The translations under genes were made by a program, and so were the position numbers. A model generated the notes under the pieces. It worked only from the letters and a program-made list of their open reading frames with translations. It made no database searches and was not told the origin of the DNA. DNA of 64,000 bases from Oleispirillum sp963668495 (GTDB taxonomy: Bacteria > Pseudomonadota > Alphaproteobacteria > Rhodospirillales > Rhodospirillaceae): positions 2,294,001 through 2,358,000 of the forward strand of contig OY764545.1 of assembly GCA_963668495.1 (NCBI GenBank), written 5' to 3'. How positions within the stretch are numbered: the first letter of the stretch is position 1; each line of letters opens with the position of its first letter. This document shows positions 51,372 to 60,766 of this stretch, piece by piece.

Positions 51372-53777
51372 TTAATGCGTCGTTACCGTATCATCTGCAT
51401 CATTTTGTTTTTTCGAATCAGTAACCGAATCTTCATCAGGGTCTTCCCACGTGATTGGCGTCGGCTGACGAACAAGTGCGTGACTTAGAACTTCATCTAC
51501 GGTCGTCACGGGAACTATCTCAAGGCCACGCCTTACATTTTCGGGGATATCAGCAAGATCTTTTTCATTTTCTTGCGGGATCAGAACCTTCTTAATTCCG
51601 CCACGAATAGCAGCAAGAAGCTTCTCTTTTAACCCACCGATTGCAAGAACTCGCCCGCGCAACGTAACCTCACCAGTCATGGCAACGTCCTTACGCACCG
51701 GGATTCCCGTTAAGGCAGAGACAATTGACGTACACATTGCAACACCAGCGGAAGGGCCGTCTTTCGGTGTTGCCCCCTCTGGCACGTGTACGTGTATGTC
51801 CTTTTTCTCGAACAGCGTCGGCTTAATGCCAAGGGATGGTGCTCTAGAACGCACAAGGGAACGGGCAGCCTGGATGGATTCTTTCATCACATCACCCAAT
51901 TGACCGGTCAATGTAACTGCACCCTTCCCTGACATCAGGACCGACTCAATGGTCAACAATTCACCACCAACTTCAGTCCACGCCAAACCCGTTACTGCAC
52001 CGACCATATCTTCCTGCTCGGCAACACCAAATTTGTATTTTCTAACTCCGGCATACTTGTCGATATTTTTGCGAGTGACCGCAATTTTACCCACATCCTT
52101 GGTTAGAATCTCTTTCACAGCCTTACGTGTCAGGTTGGCAATCTCACGTTCAAGGTTCCGTACGCCGGATTCACGGGTGTAATAACGAATCAGGTCGCGC
52201 AACGCCTCATCAGAGATGGACCACTCATCTTCCTTCAGGCCATTAGCCTTCAATTGCTTGCTGATCAAATGGCGTTTGGCAATTTCAACTTTCTCGTCCT
52301 CGGTGTAACCCGACAGTCGGATGATCTCCATGCGATCCAAAAGAGGCTGCGGCATACGCATGGTATTGGCTGTTGTCACGAACATCACATCTGACAAATC
52401 GTAATCGACTTCCAGATACAGGTCGCTGAATGCCTCATTTTGCTCCGGGTCCAGAACTTCCAACAACGCCGAAGCCGGGTCGCCACGCCAATCCTGTCCG
52501 ACCTTATCAATTTCATCCAAAAGGAACAGAGGGTTGGATGATCCAACCTTTTTCATGCCCTGAATGACCTTACCGGGCATTGAACCAATATACGTACGGC
52601 GGTGCCCTCGAATTTCAGCTTCATCGCGCATCCCGCCAAGGGACATACGGATAAAGTTACGACCCGTCGCACGGGCAATAGATTTACCAAGTGAGGTTTT
52701 ACCGACGCCAGGCGGACCGACCAAACACAGGATCGAGCCTTTTACCTTTTTGGTGCGTTGCTGCACGGCAAGGTATTCAAGAATCCGTTCCTTGACCTTT
52801 TCAAGGCCATAGTGCTCTTCGTTTAAGACATCTTCCGCCCATTTCAGATCCTGTTTGACACGGGTCCGTTTTTTCCAAGGCAGTTCGACAATCCAGTCAA
52901 GGTAATTGCGTACGACAGTTGCTTCCGCCGACATTGGGCTCATATTGCGAAGTTTCTTCAACTCGGCCTGAGCTTTGTCGCGGGCTTCTTTCGACAGCTT
53001 AAGCTTGGAAAGACGATCTTCGAGTTCAACAAGTTCGTCCTTGCCTTCGTCGTTCTCGCCAAGCTCCTTCTGAATGGCTTTCATTTGCTCATTCAGATAA
53101 TACTCGCGCTGGGTCTTCTCCATTTGGCGCTTCACACGGCTGCGGATTTTCTTTTCAACCTGCAACACGCCAATTTCGGATTCCATAAACCCGTAGACCC
53201 GCTCCAACCGTTCCTGAACCGAAGCAAATTCCAGCAGTTCTTGCTTCTCAGAAATCTTGATCTGAAGGTGGGATGCAATGGTATCCGCAAGTTTGGATTG
53301 GTCTTCAATCTGATTGATCGACACCATAACTTCCGGCGGAATTTTCTTGTTCAGCTTGATGTACTGATCGAACTGAGACACAACCGAACGACCAAGGGCT
53401 TCGATCTCTTGCTCGCCGCCCCAGTCCTCATCCAGAATTTCAGCTTCAGCCTCAAAATACGGTTTTTCTTCTACGTAACGCACAACCCGCGCACGTTTAC
53501 CGCCTTCCACAAGCACTTTTACAGTGCCATCAGGCAATTTAAGAAGCTGCAAAACAGTACTGATCGTGCCGACTTCGTAGATATCCTCGGCTGCCGGATC
53601 ATCCTGTGTGGCATCTTTTTGCGCGACCAGCAAAATCTGCTTGTCTTCGCGCATTACCTCTTCCAGAGCCTGCACAGACTTATCACGCCCAACAAACAGG
53701 GGCACAATCATGTGGGGGAACACCACAATGTCACGCAAAGGCAGAACGGGGTAAGTGGTTCCACTGGATTCAGTCAA
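51372..53777 (-). CDS. lon: ATP-dependent protease Lon
   Basis: Lon degrades misfolded and regulatory proteins. The 801 residues have the N-terminal substrate domain (VLPLRDIVVFPHMIVPLFVGR), a coiled coil with REYYLNEQMKAIQKELGE, the AAA+ module with Walker A GPPGVGKTSLGKSIA, and the Ser-Lys protease domain with the serine in PKDGPSAGVAMC. The start codon is TTG with GAGG seven bases upstream; no ATG or GTG lies nearby in frame. The C-terminal tail is acidic. It follows clpX and is closed by a strong terminator. Confidence 0.97.
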   Translation of the reverse strand: MTESSGTTYPVLPLRDIVVFPHMIVPLFVGRDKSVQALEEVMREDKQILLVAQKDATQDDPAAEDIYEVGTISTVLQLLKLPDGTVKVLVEGGKRARVVRYVEEKPYFEAEAEILDEDWGGEQEIEALGRSVVSQFDQYIKLNKKIPPEVMVSINQIEDQSKLADTIASHLQIKISEKQELLEFASVQERLERVYGFMESEIGVLQVEKKIRSRVKRQMEKTQREYYLNEQMKAIQKELGENDEGKDELVELEDRLSKLKLSKEARDKAQAELKKLRNMSPMSAEATVVRNYLDWIVELPWKKRTRVKQDLKWAEDVLNEEHYGLEKVKERILEYLAVQQRTKKVKGSILCLVGPPGVGKTSLGKSIARATGRNFIRMSLGGMRDEAEIRGHRRTYIGSMPGKVIQGMKKVGSSNPLFLLDEIDKVGQDWRGDPASALLEVLDPEQNEAFSDLYLEVDYDLSDVMFVTTANTMRMPQPLLDRMEIIRLSGYTEDEKVEIAKRHLISKQLKANGLKEDEWSISDEALRDLIRYYTRESGVRNLEREIANLTRKAVKEILTKDVGKIAVTRKNIDKYAGVRKYKFGVAEQEDMVGAVTGLAWTEVGGELLTIESVLMSGKGAVTLTGQLGDVMKESIQAARSLVRSRAPSLGIKPTLFEKKDIHVHVPEGATPKDGPSAGVAMCTSIVSALTGIPVRKDVAMTGEVTLRGRVLAIGGLKEKLLAAIRGGIKKVLIPQENEKDLADIPENVRRGLEIVPVTTVDEVLSHALVRQPTPITWEDPDEDSVTDSKKQNDADDTVTTH

Positions 53778-53816
53778 GGTACGTCCTCTTACTTAATGAA
53801 AGACGACACGGACGCA

Positions 53817-53834
53817 TCATGTGCTATCACATGA
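53817..53834. repeat. Palindrome in clpX-lon gap
   Basis: TCATGTG-CTAT-CACATGA is a perfect 7-base dyad, about 40 bases upstream of the lon TTG on the minus strand. It may be an operator or small leader hairpin for lon. No T run follows. Confidence 0.35.
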
Positions 53835-53907
53835 CCTCGCCCGTGCCTGGATGGTGCCAATATAAGGTCAGCACCGAAGCCATGCCATGCCGCCGCCACA
53901 GTGGCAA

Positions 53908-55173
53908 CTATGCAATGGTATTGGCTTCGTCTTTGTTCTCACTATAGATGACCAAGGGCTTAGCCTCGCCTTCTGCGGCTTCCTTGTTCACCACAACTTC
54001 TTCAATACCGTTTGCACTCGGTAAGTCGAACATCGTATCCAGCAAAATTGCTTCCAAAATGGAACGCAAACCACGTGCGCCGGTTTTCCGCTCAATTGCC
54101 TTGCTGGCGATGGTTGACAATGCTTCGTCCTTAAAGGTCAAAGCCACATCATCCATTTCAAACAAGCGTTGGTATTGTTTCACCAATGCGTTTTTCGGTT
54201 TGGTCAGGATTTGGATCAAGGCATCTTCGTCCAAATCTTCCAAGGTGGCAAAAACCGGCAAACGTCCTACAAATTCCGGGATCAAACCGTATTTCAACAG
54301 GTCTTCAGGTTCAACCGCACGCAGGACTTCGCCTGTACGTTTTTGATCCTTACTTTTTACATCAGCGCCAAAACCGATACCGGTACCCTGATTACGCTGA
54401 CCAATCACCTTATCCAAGCCGGCAAACGCACCGCCACAAATAAACAAGATATTGGTGGTATCAACCTGCAGGAATTCCTGTTGCGGATGCTTACGACCAC
54501 CTTGCGGCGGAACCGAGGCAACAGTGCCTTCCATGATCTTCAACAGCGCCTGCTGCACACCCTCGCCGGAGACATCACGAGTAATCGACGGGTTGTCGGA
54601 CTTACGGGAAATCTTGTCGATTTCATCAATGTAAACGATGCCGCGCTGTGCTCGTTCCACATTGTAATCAGAGGCCTGAAGCAGTTTCAAAATGATGTTT
54701 TCGACATCTTCACCAACATAACCAGCTTCGGTAAGCGTGGTTGCATCCGCCATGGTAAACGGCACATCCAAGATACGTGCAAGCGTCTGCGCCAGCAGAG
54801 TCTTACCGCAGCCCGTCGGGCCAATCAGCAAAATGTTGGATTTGGACAGTTCGACATCATTCTTGCTGTCTGCATGTGCAAGGCGCTTGTAATGGTTATG
54901 CACTGCAACAGCCAAAACGCGTTTGGCATGGGACTGACCAATCACATAATCGTCAAGGACGGTCATAATCTCAAGGGGGGTTGGTACACCATCCTGTGAC
55001 TTCACAAGATTGGTTTTGTTCTCCTCCCGGATGATATCCATGCAAAGCTCAACGCATTCATCACAGATGAAAACGGTCGGCCCGGCAATGAGTTTGCGGA
55101 CTTCATGCTGACTCTTCCCGCAAAAGGAACAGTACAACGTGTTTTTGGAATCGCCGCCAGAGGACTTAACCAT
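53908..55173 (-). CDS. clpX: ATP-dependent Clp protease ATP-binding subunit ClpX
   Basis: ClpX unfolds substrates for ClpP. The 421 residues start with the zinc domain (LYCSFCGKSQHEV, later FICDECVELC). They continue with Walker A GPTGCGKTLLAQTLA, Walker B IVYIDEIDKI, and the IGF-type loop region that docks ClpP. The ATG at 55171-55173 has GGGAGT upstream; frame extension to 55260 is not family-like. A large inverted repeat lies 49 bases before the start. It is separated from clpP by a terminator, so it has its own promoter. Confidence 0.97.
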   Translation of the reverse strand: MVKSSGGDSKNTLYCSFCGKSQHEVRKLIAGPTVFICDECVELCMDIIREENKTNLVKSQDGVPTPLEIMTVLDDYVIGQSHAKRVLAVAVHNHYKRLAHADSKNDVELSKSNILLIGPTGCGKTLLAQTLARILDVPFTMADATTLTEAGYVGEDVENIILKLLQASDYNVERAQRGIVYIDEIDKISRKSDNPSITRDVSGEGVQQALLKIMEGTVASVPPQGGRKHPQQEFLQVDTTNILFICGGAFAGLDKVIGQRNQGTGIGFGADVKSKDQKRTGEVLRAVEPEDLLKYGLIPEFVGRLPVFATLEDLDEDALIQILTKPKNALVKQYQRLFEMDDVALTFKDEALSTIASKAIERKTGARGLRSILEAILLDTMFDLPSANGIEEVVVNKEAAEGEAKPLVIYSENKDEANTIA

Positions 55174-55221
55174 CCAATACTCCCTGGTTTTCGCACCTAA
55201 GCCGGTAAATGACCCGGTGAA

Positions 55222-55266
55222 GCTTGTTTGTCTCATCCTAGCCGGACTAGAACACAACAAACAAGC
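55222..55266. repeat. Large inverted repeat in clpX leader
   Basis: GCTTGTTTGT (55222-55231) and ACAAACAAGC (55257-55266) are perfect 10-base inverted arms around 25 bases that themselves contain CTAG-CCGGA-CTAG. It lies between the clpP terminator and the clpX ATG. It could be an operator for a dimeric regulator or an RNA structure in the clpX leader. The repeat is certain; the role is not. Confidence 0.55.
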
Positions 55267-55314
55267 GGCAAATAAGGCTTAAATGATGCTGAAACACACC
55301 ATTTCCAATTAAAA

Positions 55315-55364
55315 TAGGCAGAAAAGCCGGAATTGCCACGTTTCTTGGGCCTTACTCCGGCTTT
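55315..55364 (-). terminator. Terminator after clpP
   Basis: AAAGCCGGA (55323-55331) and TCCGGCTTT (55356-55364) form a 9-base stem with a long loop, 17 bases after the clpP stop. The minus strand continues TTTTCTGCCTATTTT, a moderate T-rich tail. The plus strand has seven T residues further on. Confidence 0.7.
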
Positions 55365-55380
55365 ATCCCTATTTTTTTGG

Positions 55381-56013
55381 TTATGACATATCCGGTACAG
55401 GGCGATTTTCCACAACTTCATCGACCAAACCGAATGCCTTAGCAGCTTCAGCTGTCATATAGTTGTCGCGGTCCATTGCTTTTTCAATAGTTTCGATATC
55501 TTGTCCCGTATGCTCGGAATAGACCCGGTTCAAACGGCTACGTAACTCAAGGATTTCACGAGCCTGAATTTCAATATCGCTGGCCTGCCCTTGGAAACCA
55601 CCGGACGGTTGGTGAATCATGATCCGGGAATTCGGCAGAGCAAAGCGCTTACCCTTAGCACCGGTACACAGCAGGAAAGATCCCATGGAAGCCGCCTGCC
55701 CAAGGCAGACTGTGGATACTTCGCAGCGGATATATTTCATGGTGTCGAAAATCGCGAGACCGGAGGTCACAACGCCACCGGGAGAATTGATATAAAACGC
55801 GATGTCCTTATCCGGGTTTTCGGATTCAAGGAACAACAACTGAGCACAGATCAAGCTGGCTACATAGTCATCTACACCACCAGTCAGAAAGATAATCCGT
55901 TCTTTCAGCAGGCGGGAATAAATGTCATAGGAGCGTTCACCGCGGCTGGTCTGTTCCACCACCATGGGGACCAGCGTATTGTTGTAAACTTCAATAGGAT
56001 CACGATCGTACAT
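55381..56013 (-). CDS. clpP: ATP-dependent Clp protease proteolytic subunit ClpP
   Basis: ClpP forms the 14-mer peptidase barrel used by ClpX and ClpA. The 210 residues show LVPMVVEQTSRGERSYDIYSRLL at the N-terminus, the catalytic serine in GQAASMGSFLL, histidine in RIMIHQPSGGFQGQ and aspartate in the DRDNYMTAEAAKAFG region. The ATG at 56011-56013 has GAGGAGT upstream; the open frame goes on to 56049 without support. It lies between tig and clpX, the classic order. Confidence 0.97.
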   Translation of the reverse strand: MYDRDPIEVYNNTLVPMVVEQTSRGERSYDIYSRLLKERIIFLTGGVDDYVASLICAQLLFLESENPDKDIAFYINSPGGVVTSGLAIFDTMKYIRCEVSTVCLGQAASMGSFLLCTGAKGKRFALPNSRIMIHQPSGGFQGQASDIEIQAREILELRSRLNRVYSEHTGQDIETIEKAMDRDNYMTAEAAKAFGLVDEVVENRPVPDMS

Positions 56014-56104
56014 GGTCGGCTCACTCCTCGGGTTTCGGACGAAATACAATATGCCTTAGTGACATATCCGCTTTTTACAGGCACATGCAACCCCCGAAAC
56101 GACA

Positions 56105-56131
56105 AACGCCCGAAGGAGACCTTCGGGCGTT
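56105..56131 (-). terminator. Terminator after tig
   Basis: AACGCCCGAAGG (56105-56116) and CCTTCGGGCGTT (56120-56131) form a perfect 12-base stem with a 3-base loop, 26 bases after the tig stop. On the minus strand the tail TTTGTCGTTTC is only moderately T-rich. Confidence 0.8.
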
Positions 56132-56156
56132 CAAAATTTCACAAATATGTGAAAGA

Positions 56157-57506
56157 TTATTCGGCGTCTTTTTCTGCTTCAGCCAAACCATCCGGGCCGG
56201 CAACCAACTCAGCCGGGGTGACTTCTTTTTCGCTGACTGTTGCCAGTTCCAAAATGAAGTCGACGGTTTTTTCTTCAAACAGCGGAGCTTGCAACTGTTC
56301 CAAAGCTTGCGGGGTTTTGGTGAAGTATTCGAAAACTTCACGTTCTTGACCCGGGAATTGGCGTGCCTGATCCATGATCGCTTTTTGCAGGTCTTCTTTA
56401 CCGACCTGTACTTTATTTTCGTTACCGATTTCAGCCAAAAGCAGACCCAAACGAACACGACGTTCAGCAATGGCTTTGTATTCAGTTTTCAGGTCGTCTT
56501 CGGATTTTTCAACGTCTGCCGGATCCAAAGTGCCATTGGATTTGGCTTCTTCCAGATTTCTCCAGATTGCGTCGAATTCGCCATTCAACATGACTTCCGG
56601 CACGTCAAACTTGTGCGTTTCATCCAAAGCATCCAGCAAAGCACGTTTCAGGTGCTGACGGGCCAAGCCATCCAGTTCACCTTCAATTTTGCCACGAATG
56701 GCTTCTTTGAGGGCTGCCAGATCTTCCAAGCCTTCTTTTTTCGCCAGTTCATCGTCGATCTCCGGCACCTCGAGAGTTTTAATCTCTTTAACGGTACATT
56801 CGAAAACGACTTCTTTACCGGCCAATTCAGCAGCATGGTACTGTTCCGGGAAAGTCACTTTGACTTCAACATCTTCTTCCGGTTTGAAGCCGATCAATTG
56901 ATCTTCAAAGCCCGGAATGAAAGTGCCGGAGCCCAGTTCCAGATCAAAATCTTTGCCTTCACCACCCGGGAATGCCACGCCATCAAGCTTACCAAGGAAG
57001 TCGATGGTGACAATGTCGCCCGCACGGGATTTACGCTTGCGTTTGATCGGTTCCGGAGTCGCGTGGTTTTTCGCCAAGTTTTCCAAGGCTTTTTCCACAT
57101 CTTCGTCCGGTGCATGAGCTTTCAGGCGTTCCAGAGAGATTTTGGACAGGTCACCGATTTCGATTTTCGGCAGCACTTCCATATCAACGGTGAATTCCAG
57201 GTCTTTACCATCTTCGAAGGTCACGACCTTGATATCAGGTTGCACAGCCGGGCGCAGCTCGTTGTCTTTGACCAGAGTCGCGGTGCTTTCGTTGACCTGA
57301 GCCTCGAGAACTTCACCCATAACCGCAGGCTGGAAGCGTTGGCGGAGGACCTGCATCGGGATTTTACCCGGACGGAAGCCCGGAATAGATGCGGATTGAC
57401 CGACTTCGACCAGTCGCGCCGTGACTTTTTCTTCGATAAGAGCCGCGGGCACGACGACTGAGAAGCCGCGCTTCAGCCCTTCGGTTTTCGTTTCAGTTAC
57501 CTGCAT
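56157..57506 (-). CDS. tig: Trigger factor
   Basis: Trigger factor is the ribosome-bound chaperone with peptidyl-prolyl isomerase activity. The 449 residues have the ribosome-binding signature GFRPGKIPMQVLRQRF, the FKBP-type domain near the middle (GDIVTIDFLGKLDGVAF), and a long helical C-terminal arm. I use the ATG in front of QVTETKTEGLKRGF at 57504-57506; a start five codons upstream is possible. The C-terminus is acidic. Confidence 0.96.
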   Translation of the reverse strand: MQVTETKTEGLKRGFSVVVPAALIEEKVTARLVEVGQSASIPGFRPGKIPMQVLRQRFQPAVMGEVLEAQVNESTATLVKDNELRPAVQPDIKVVTFEDGKDLEFTVDMEVLPKIEIGDLSKISLERLKAHAPDEDVEKALENLAKNHATPEPIKRKRKSRAGDIVTIDFLGKLDGVAFPGGEGKDFDLELGSGTFIPGFEDQLIGFKPEEDVEVKVTFPEQYHAAELAGKEVVFECTVKEIKTLEVPEIDDELAKKEGLEDLAALKEAIRGKIEGELDGLARQHLKRALLDALDETHKFDVPEVMLNGEFDAIWRNLEEAKSNGTLDPADVEKSEDDLKTEYKAIAERRVRLGLLLAEIGNENKVQVGKEDLQKAIMDQARQFPGQEREVFEYFTKTPQALEQLQAPLFEEKTVDFILELATVSEKEVTPAELVAGPDGLAEAEKDAE

Positions 57507-57659
57507 AAGAGAGCTCTGCATTCCTATAGAGTCAGAATAACGACGATGACCGTGTGAGGGAGCCGGGCATTTGTGCGCAGCATCACGTCACATCACCGTC
57601 GCGCGAAACCTAATTTCCAGACGAGTCGTCTTGCGCCGCACTGGACCGGGTCCAAGATA

Positions 57660-57744
<85 letters not shown>

Positions 57745-57816
57745 ACAAACAGGCACGACTCATTGCCGGAGCGGCGGTTCTATAACATGCACCGCAGAAT
57801 GACAACTATATTTATT

Positions 57817-59334
57817 TCATTCAGATGGCACATGAAGCGCAGAAAGTACCTTTGGCAACTGTTCCGGCAAGTCTTCAGCAATCAGCCCATAGCCAAACCG
57901 ACGCGCCGCATCCCCATGAATCCAAACCCCGGCAGCCGCCGCAGCCAATGGACGCATCCCTTGGGCCAATAGTCCTGCAATCAATCCTGCCAAGACATCC
58001 CCTGCCCCGGCAGTCGCCAGTACCGGCGGGGCATTGTCGTTGATTAGGGCCTTGCCATCAGGGGCTGCAATCACGGTATCCGAGCCTTTTAACACCACCA
58101 CAGCCTGACATCTTTGTGCTGCCGCCCGCACGTTGCTTAAGCGATCTCCCTTAAGATCAGGGAAGAGTTTGGCAAATTCTCCGGCATGCGGAGTCAAAAT
58201 TGTCGGACCTTTAATGGCTTTGAATAGATCCTCTGGGTGGTCCACAAACGCGCCAAGCGCATCGGCATCCAGCACACAGGCCCGCCCGGAGCCAAGGACT
58301 TTCAGAATCTTTTGCTGGAGTATGGTTTTTTCAGGACCTTCCAAGCCGTACCCCGGCCCAATCAGGATTGCATTCTTTCTTGGGTCATTTAATTGCTCTG
58401 CCAAGGTCGTAAGACCATCGCCTTCGTGCGGTAAAATGATAGCTCCGGGAGCATCCGATGCATAAACCGTTAACAAGTGGTGAGGACATAAAATAGAGAC
58501 CAGACCACTACCGATGCGACGTGCAGCACGTACAGCCAGTCGTGAAGCCCCTGACATTTGCCCCCCAACAACCAGCGTATGTCCTCGCGTATATTTGTGG
58601 CTATCCGCATACAGTTCCGGTAACAGCCATAATCCCGGCTGATTGACCCAAGTTTGGGACGCAATATCCAAACAGACATCGGAAGGAATGCCAATATCGG
58701 CAAGAATTAATGCCCCGCACAGGTCCCGTCCCGGCAATAACTTATGTCCGGGTTTCATGCGAAAGAAAGTCACTGTAAGATTCGCTGGAACGGCATCCCC
58801 CAAGACCCGTCCAGTCGCCCCATCCACACCACTGGGAATATCAACAGCAATAATCGGAATGTCCTGATCGCTGGCTCGGCGCAAAAGTTCAAGAGCCGGT
58901 CCTGTAAAGCCACGGTTCAGTCCCGCACCAAACACCGCATCGACGACCAGTTCTACATCTTGCAAAATGTCTTCGGACTCTATGGATAGAATTTCATCAT
59001 GCCATAGCTTTGCCGCGGTTGCGGCATCCCCGCTCAACGCATCAACCGACCCCATAAGGGTTACAGAGACATGCCAACCAGCCCCACGCAGATAACTGGC
59101 GATAACAAACCCATCACCGCCATTATTTCCAGGCCCGCAGATAACCAAGACAGGCCGCGGCGACCAGTGTTTTTCAATTTCCCGCGCTACGGCATAACCG
59201 GCATTTTTCATCAATGTCATACCATCTATACCACCAGCAATCGCCAGAGCGTCCGCCTTTGCCATTTGCTCAGGAGACAGCAAAATCGCGGGAGAGGATG
59301 GTTGCACCAAACGGCTAGGAGGCAGTGAATACAT
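57817..59334 (-). CDS. nnr: Bifunctional NAD(P)HX epimerase/dehydratase
   Basis: This enzyme repairs hydrated NADH and NADPH. The N-terminal half (about 1-220) is the YjeF_N epimerase with VICGPGNNGGDGFVIASYL and VDIPSGVDGATG. The C-terminal half is the ribokinase-like ADP-dependent dehydratase with ALIGPGYG-like ILIGPGYGLEG, LTPHAGEFAKLFP and the catalytic motif TAGAGDVLAGLIAGLLAQG. The 505-residue fused form is common in bacteria. It is divergent from the dadA-like gene and lies 72 bases upstream of tRNA-Leu on the same strand. Confidence 0.94.
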   Translation of the reverse strand: MYSLPPSRLVQPSSPAILLSPEQMAKADALAIAGGIDGMTLMKNAGYAVAREIEKHWSPRPVLVICGPGNNGGDGFVIASYLRGAGWHVSVTLMGSVDALSGDAATAAKLWHDEILSIESEDILQDVELVVDAVFGAGLNRGFTGPALELLRRASDQDIPIIAVDIPSGVDGATGRVLGDAVPANLTVTFFRMKPGHKLLPGRDLCGALILADIGIPSDVCLDIASQTWVNQPGLWLLPELYADSHKYTRGHTLVVGGQMSGASRLAVRAARRIGSGLVSILCPHHLLTVYASDAPGAIILPHEGDGLTTLAEQLNDPRKNAILIGPGYGLEGPEKTILQQKILKVLGSGRACVLDADALGAFVDHPEDLFKAIKGPTILTPHAGEFAKLFPDLKGDRLSNVRAAAQRCQAVVVLKGSDTVIAAPDGKALINDNAPPVLATAGAGDVLAGLIAGLLAQGMRPLAAAAAGVWIHGDAARRFGYGLIAEDLPEQLPKVLSALHVPSE

Positions 59335-59488
59335 ATTGGCTAATCCTGAAAACGATATCGAATGACAGATTTATTCAGCCTCAGGCATTGCAAACACCGA
59401 AGGTTTCGGTCCAAAGTAGGCCACGTGCGGGAAACCAATTTTTCCCTTTTCACTGTTATGTGTCAAAGCCTAAAGGATTAATGGTCTT

Positions 59489-60748
59489 ATGCGTGTCATC
59501 GTCCTTGGTGCCGGTGTTATCGGTGTCAGCACGGCCTATGCCTTGTCTCAACGTGGCATCGACGTGGTGGTCATTGACCGCCAAGCCGAACCGGCCCTTG
59601 AAACCAGTTTTGCAAATGGCGGGCAAATTTCAGCCTGCCACGTAACGCCATGGGCCAACCCGCACACGCCAAAGCAATTCCTTAAATGGTTTGGACGCCC
59701 CGAAGCTCCGCTGTATATGCCGTTATGGAAGTTTGACCCGTACCTGATTCGCTGGGGACTTTTATTCCTCAGCAACATTCCGGCAGCGAAAACCAAACGC
59801 AATCTGGAACGCTCCTTACGGGTTGCCATGCACAGCCGGGACATTCTACGGCAATGGCGGGACACTCTGAACCTTGAATACGAACAAAAAACCTGCGGCA
59901 TATTGAGCATTTACCGCGATCAATCAGAGTTTGATCTGGCTTGCGGTGCCAATGCCACGATGAATTCCTACGGCTTGGACCGGACACAAAAATCCGTTGC
60001 CGAATGTGTTGAGATTGAACCCGCACTCAAACATGTCGCGCCGGATTTAATCGGTGGCATCTACAGCCCATCCGATGAAAGCGGCGATGCACACACCTTC
60101 ACCAATGCTTTACGAGGACATGCCGAAACTGGTGGCGTCGAATTCCGCCTTGGCGACACCATCACCAAATTGAACACGGCGAATGGAGCCATACAGTCTG
60201 TCTCGTTACGATCTGGTGAGGTACTTAAAGCAGATCACGTTGTGGTGGCATTGGGCAGTTTCAGCGGTCAAATTACCAAGACTGCGGGCTTCAACCTGCC
60301 GATCTATCCGGCGAAGGGCTATTCTATCACTGTCGATACGACCGGATGCTCGGGCGCACCAACCGTCAGCCTGATCGACGATGAAAATAAAATGGTGTTT
60401 TCACGCTTTGGCGACCGCCTGCGCGCAGCAGGGACGGCAGAATTCAATGGTTGGAACACAGATATCAGCCAGCAACGGGCTAATGTGATCTTGGACAAAA
60501 CCCGCGCGCTGTTCCCGGACGCTTCTTCTTACGCGGAACCGAATTTCTGGGCAGGATTGCGTCCAACCACACCGGATTCCGTGCCTCTTATCGGCAAAAC
60601 TCCAGTCAAGGGACTGTGGCTGAACACTGGACACGGAACCTTAGGCTGGACCATGGCGGCTGGCTCCGCCGACATTATCGCTGATGCGATTACGGACCAA
60701 ACCCCAGCCGTTGATATGAGCGGCTTAGGGATGGATCGCTTCGGCTGA
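59489..60748 (+). CDS. dadA: D-amino acid dehydrogenase small subunit (DadA-like)
   Basis: DadA is a membrane-associated flavoprotein that oxidises D-amino acids and passes electrons to the quinone pool. The 419 residues start with the FAD motif VIVLGAGVIGVSTAYAL. They contain ETSFANGGQISACHVTPWANP and, near the C-terminus, FWAGLRPTTPDSVPLIG and LNTGHGTLGWTMAAGSA, all typical. It is the only plus-strand gene in the last 50 kb and has no alanine racemase beside it. D-amino acid specificity is family knowledge. Confidence 0.9.
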   Translation: MRVIVLGAGVIGVSTAYALSQRGIDVVVIDRQAEPALETSFANGGQISACHVTPWANPHTPKQFLKWFGRPEAPLYMPLWKFDPYLIRWGLLFLSNIPAAKTKRNLERSLRVAMHSRDILRQWRDTLNLEYEQKTCGILSIYRDQSEFDLACGANATMNSYGLDRTQKSVAECVEIEPALKHVAPDLIGGIYSPSDESGDAHTFTNALRGHAETGGVEFRLGDTITKLNTANGAIQSVSLRSGEVLKADHVVVALGSFSGQITKTAGFNLPIYPAKGYSITVDTTGCSGAPTVSLIDDENKMVFSRFGDRLRAAGTAEFNGWNTDISQQRANVILDKTRALFPDASSYAEPNFWAGLRPTTPDSVPLIGKTPVKGLWLNTGHGTLGWTMAAGSADIIADAITDQTPAVDMSGLGMDRFG

Positions 60749-60766
60749 TATTTCATTCACCAAGGA

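Noticed and set aside
56085..57461. Plus-strand open frame of 458 codons over tig
   Set aside because: Antisense shadow of trigger factor with phenylalanine-rich nonsense composition.
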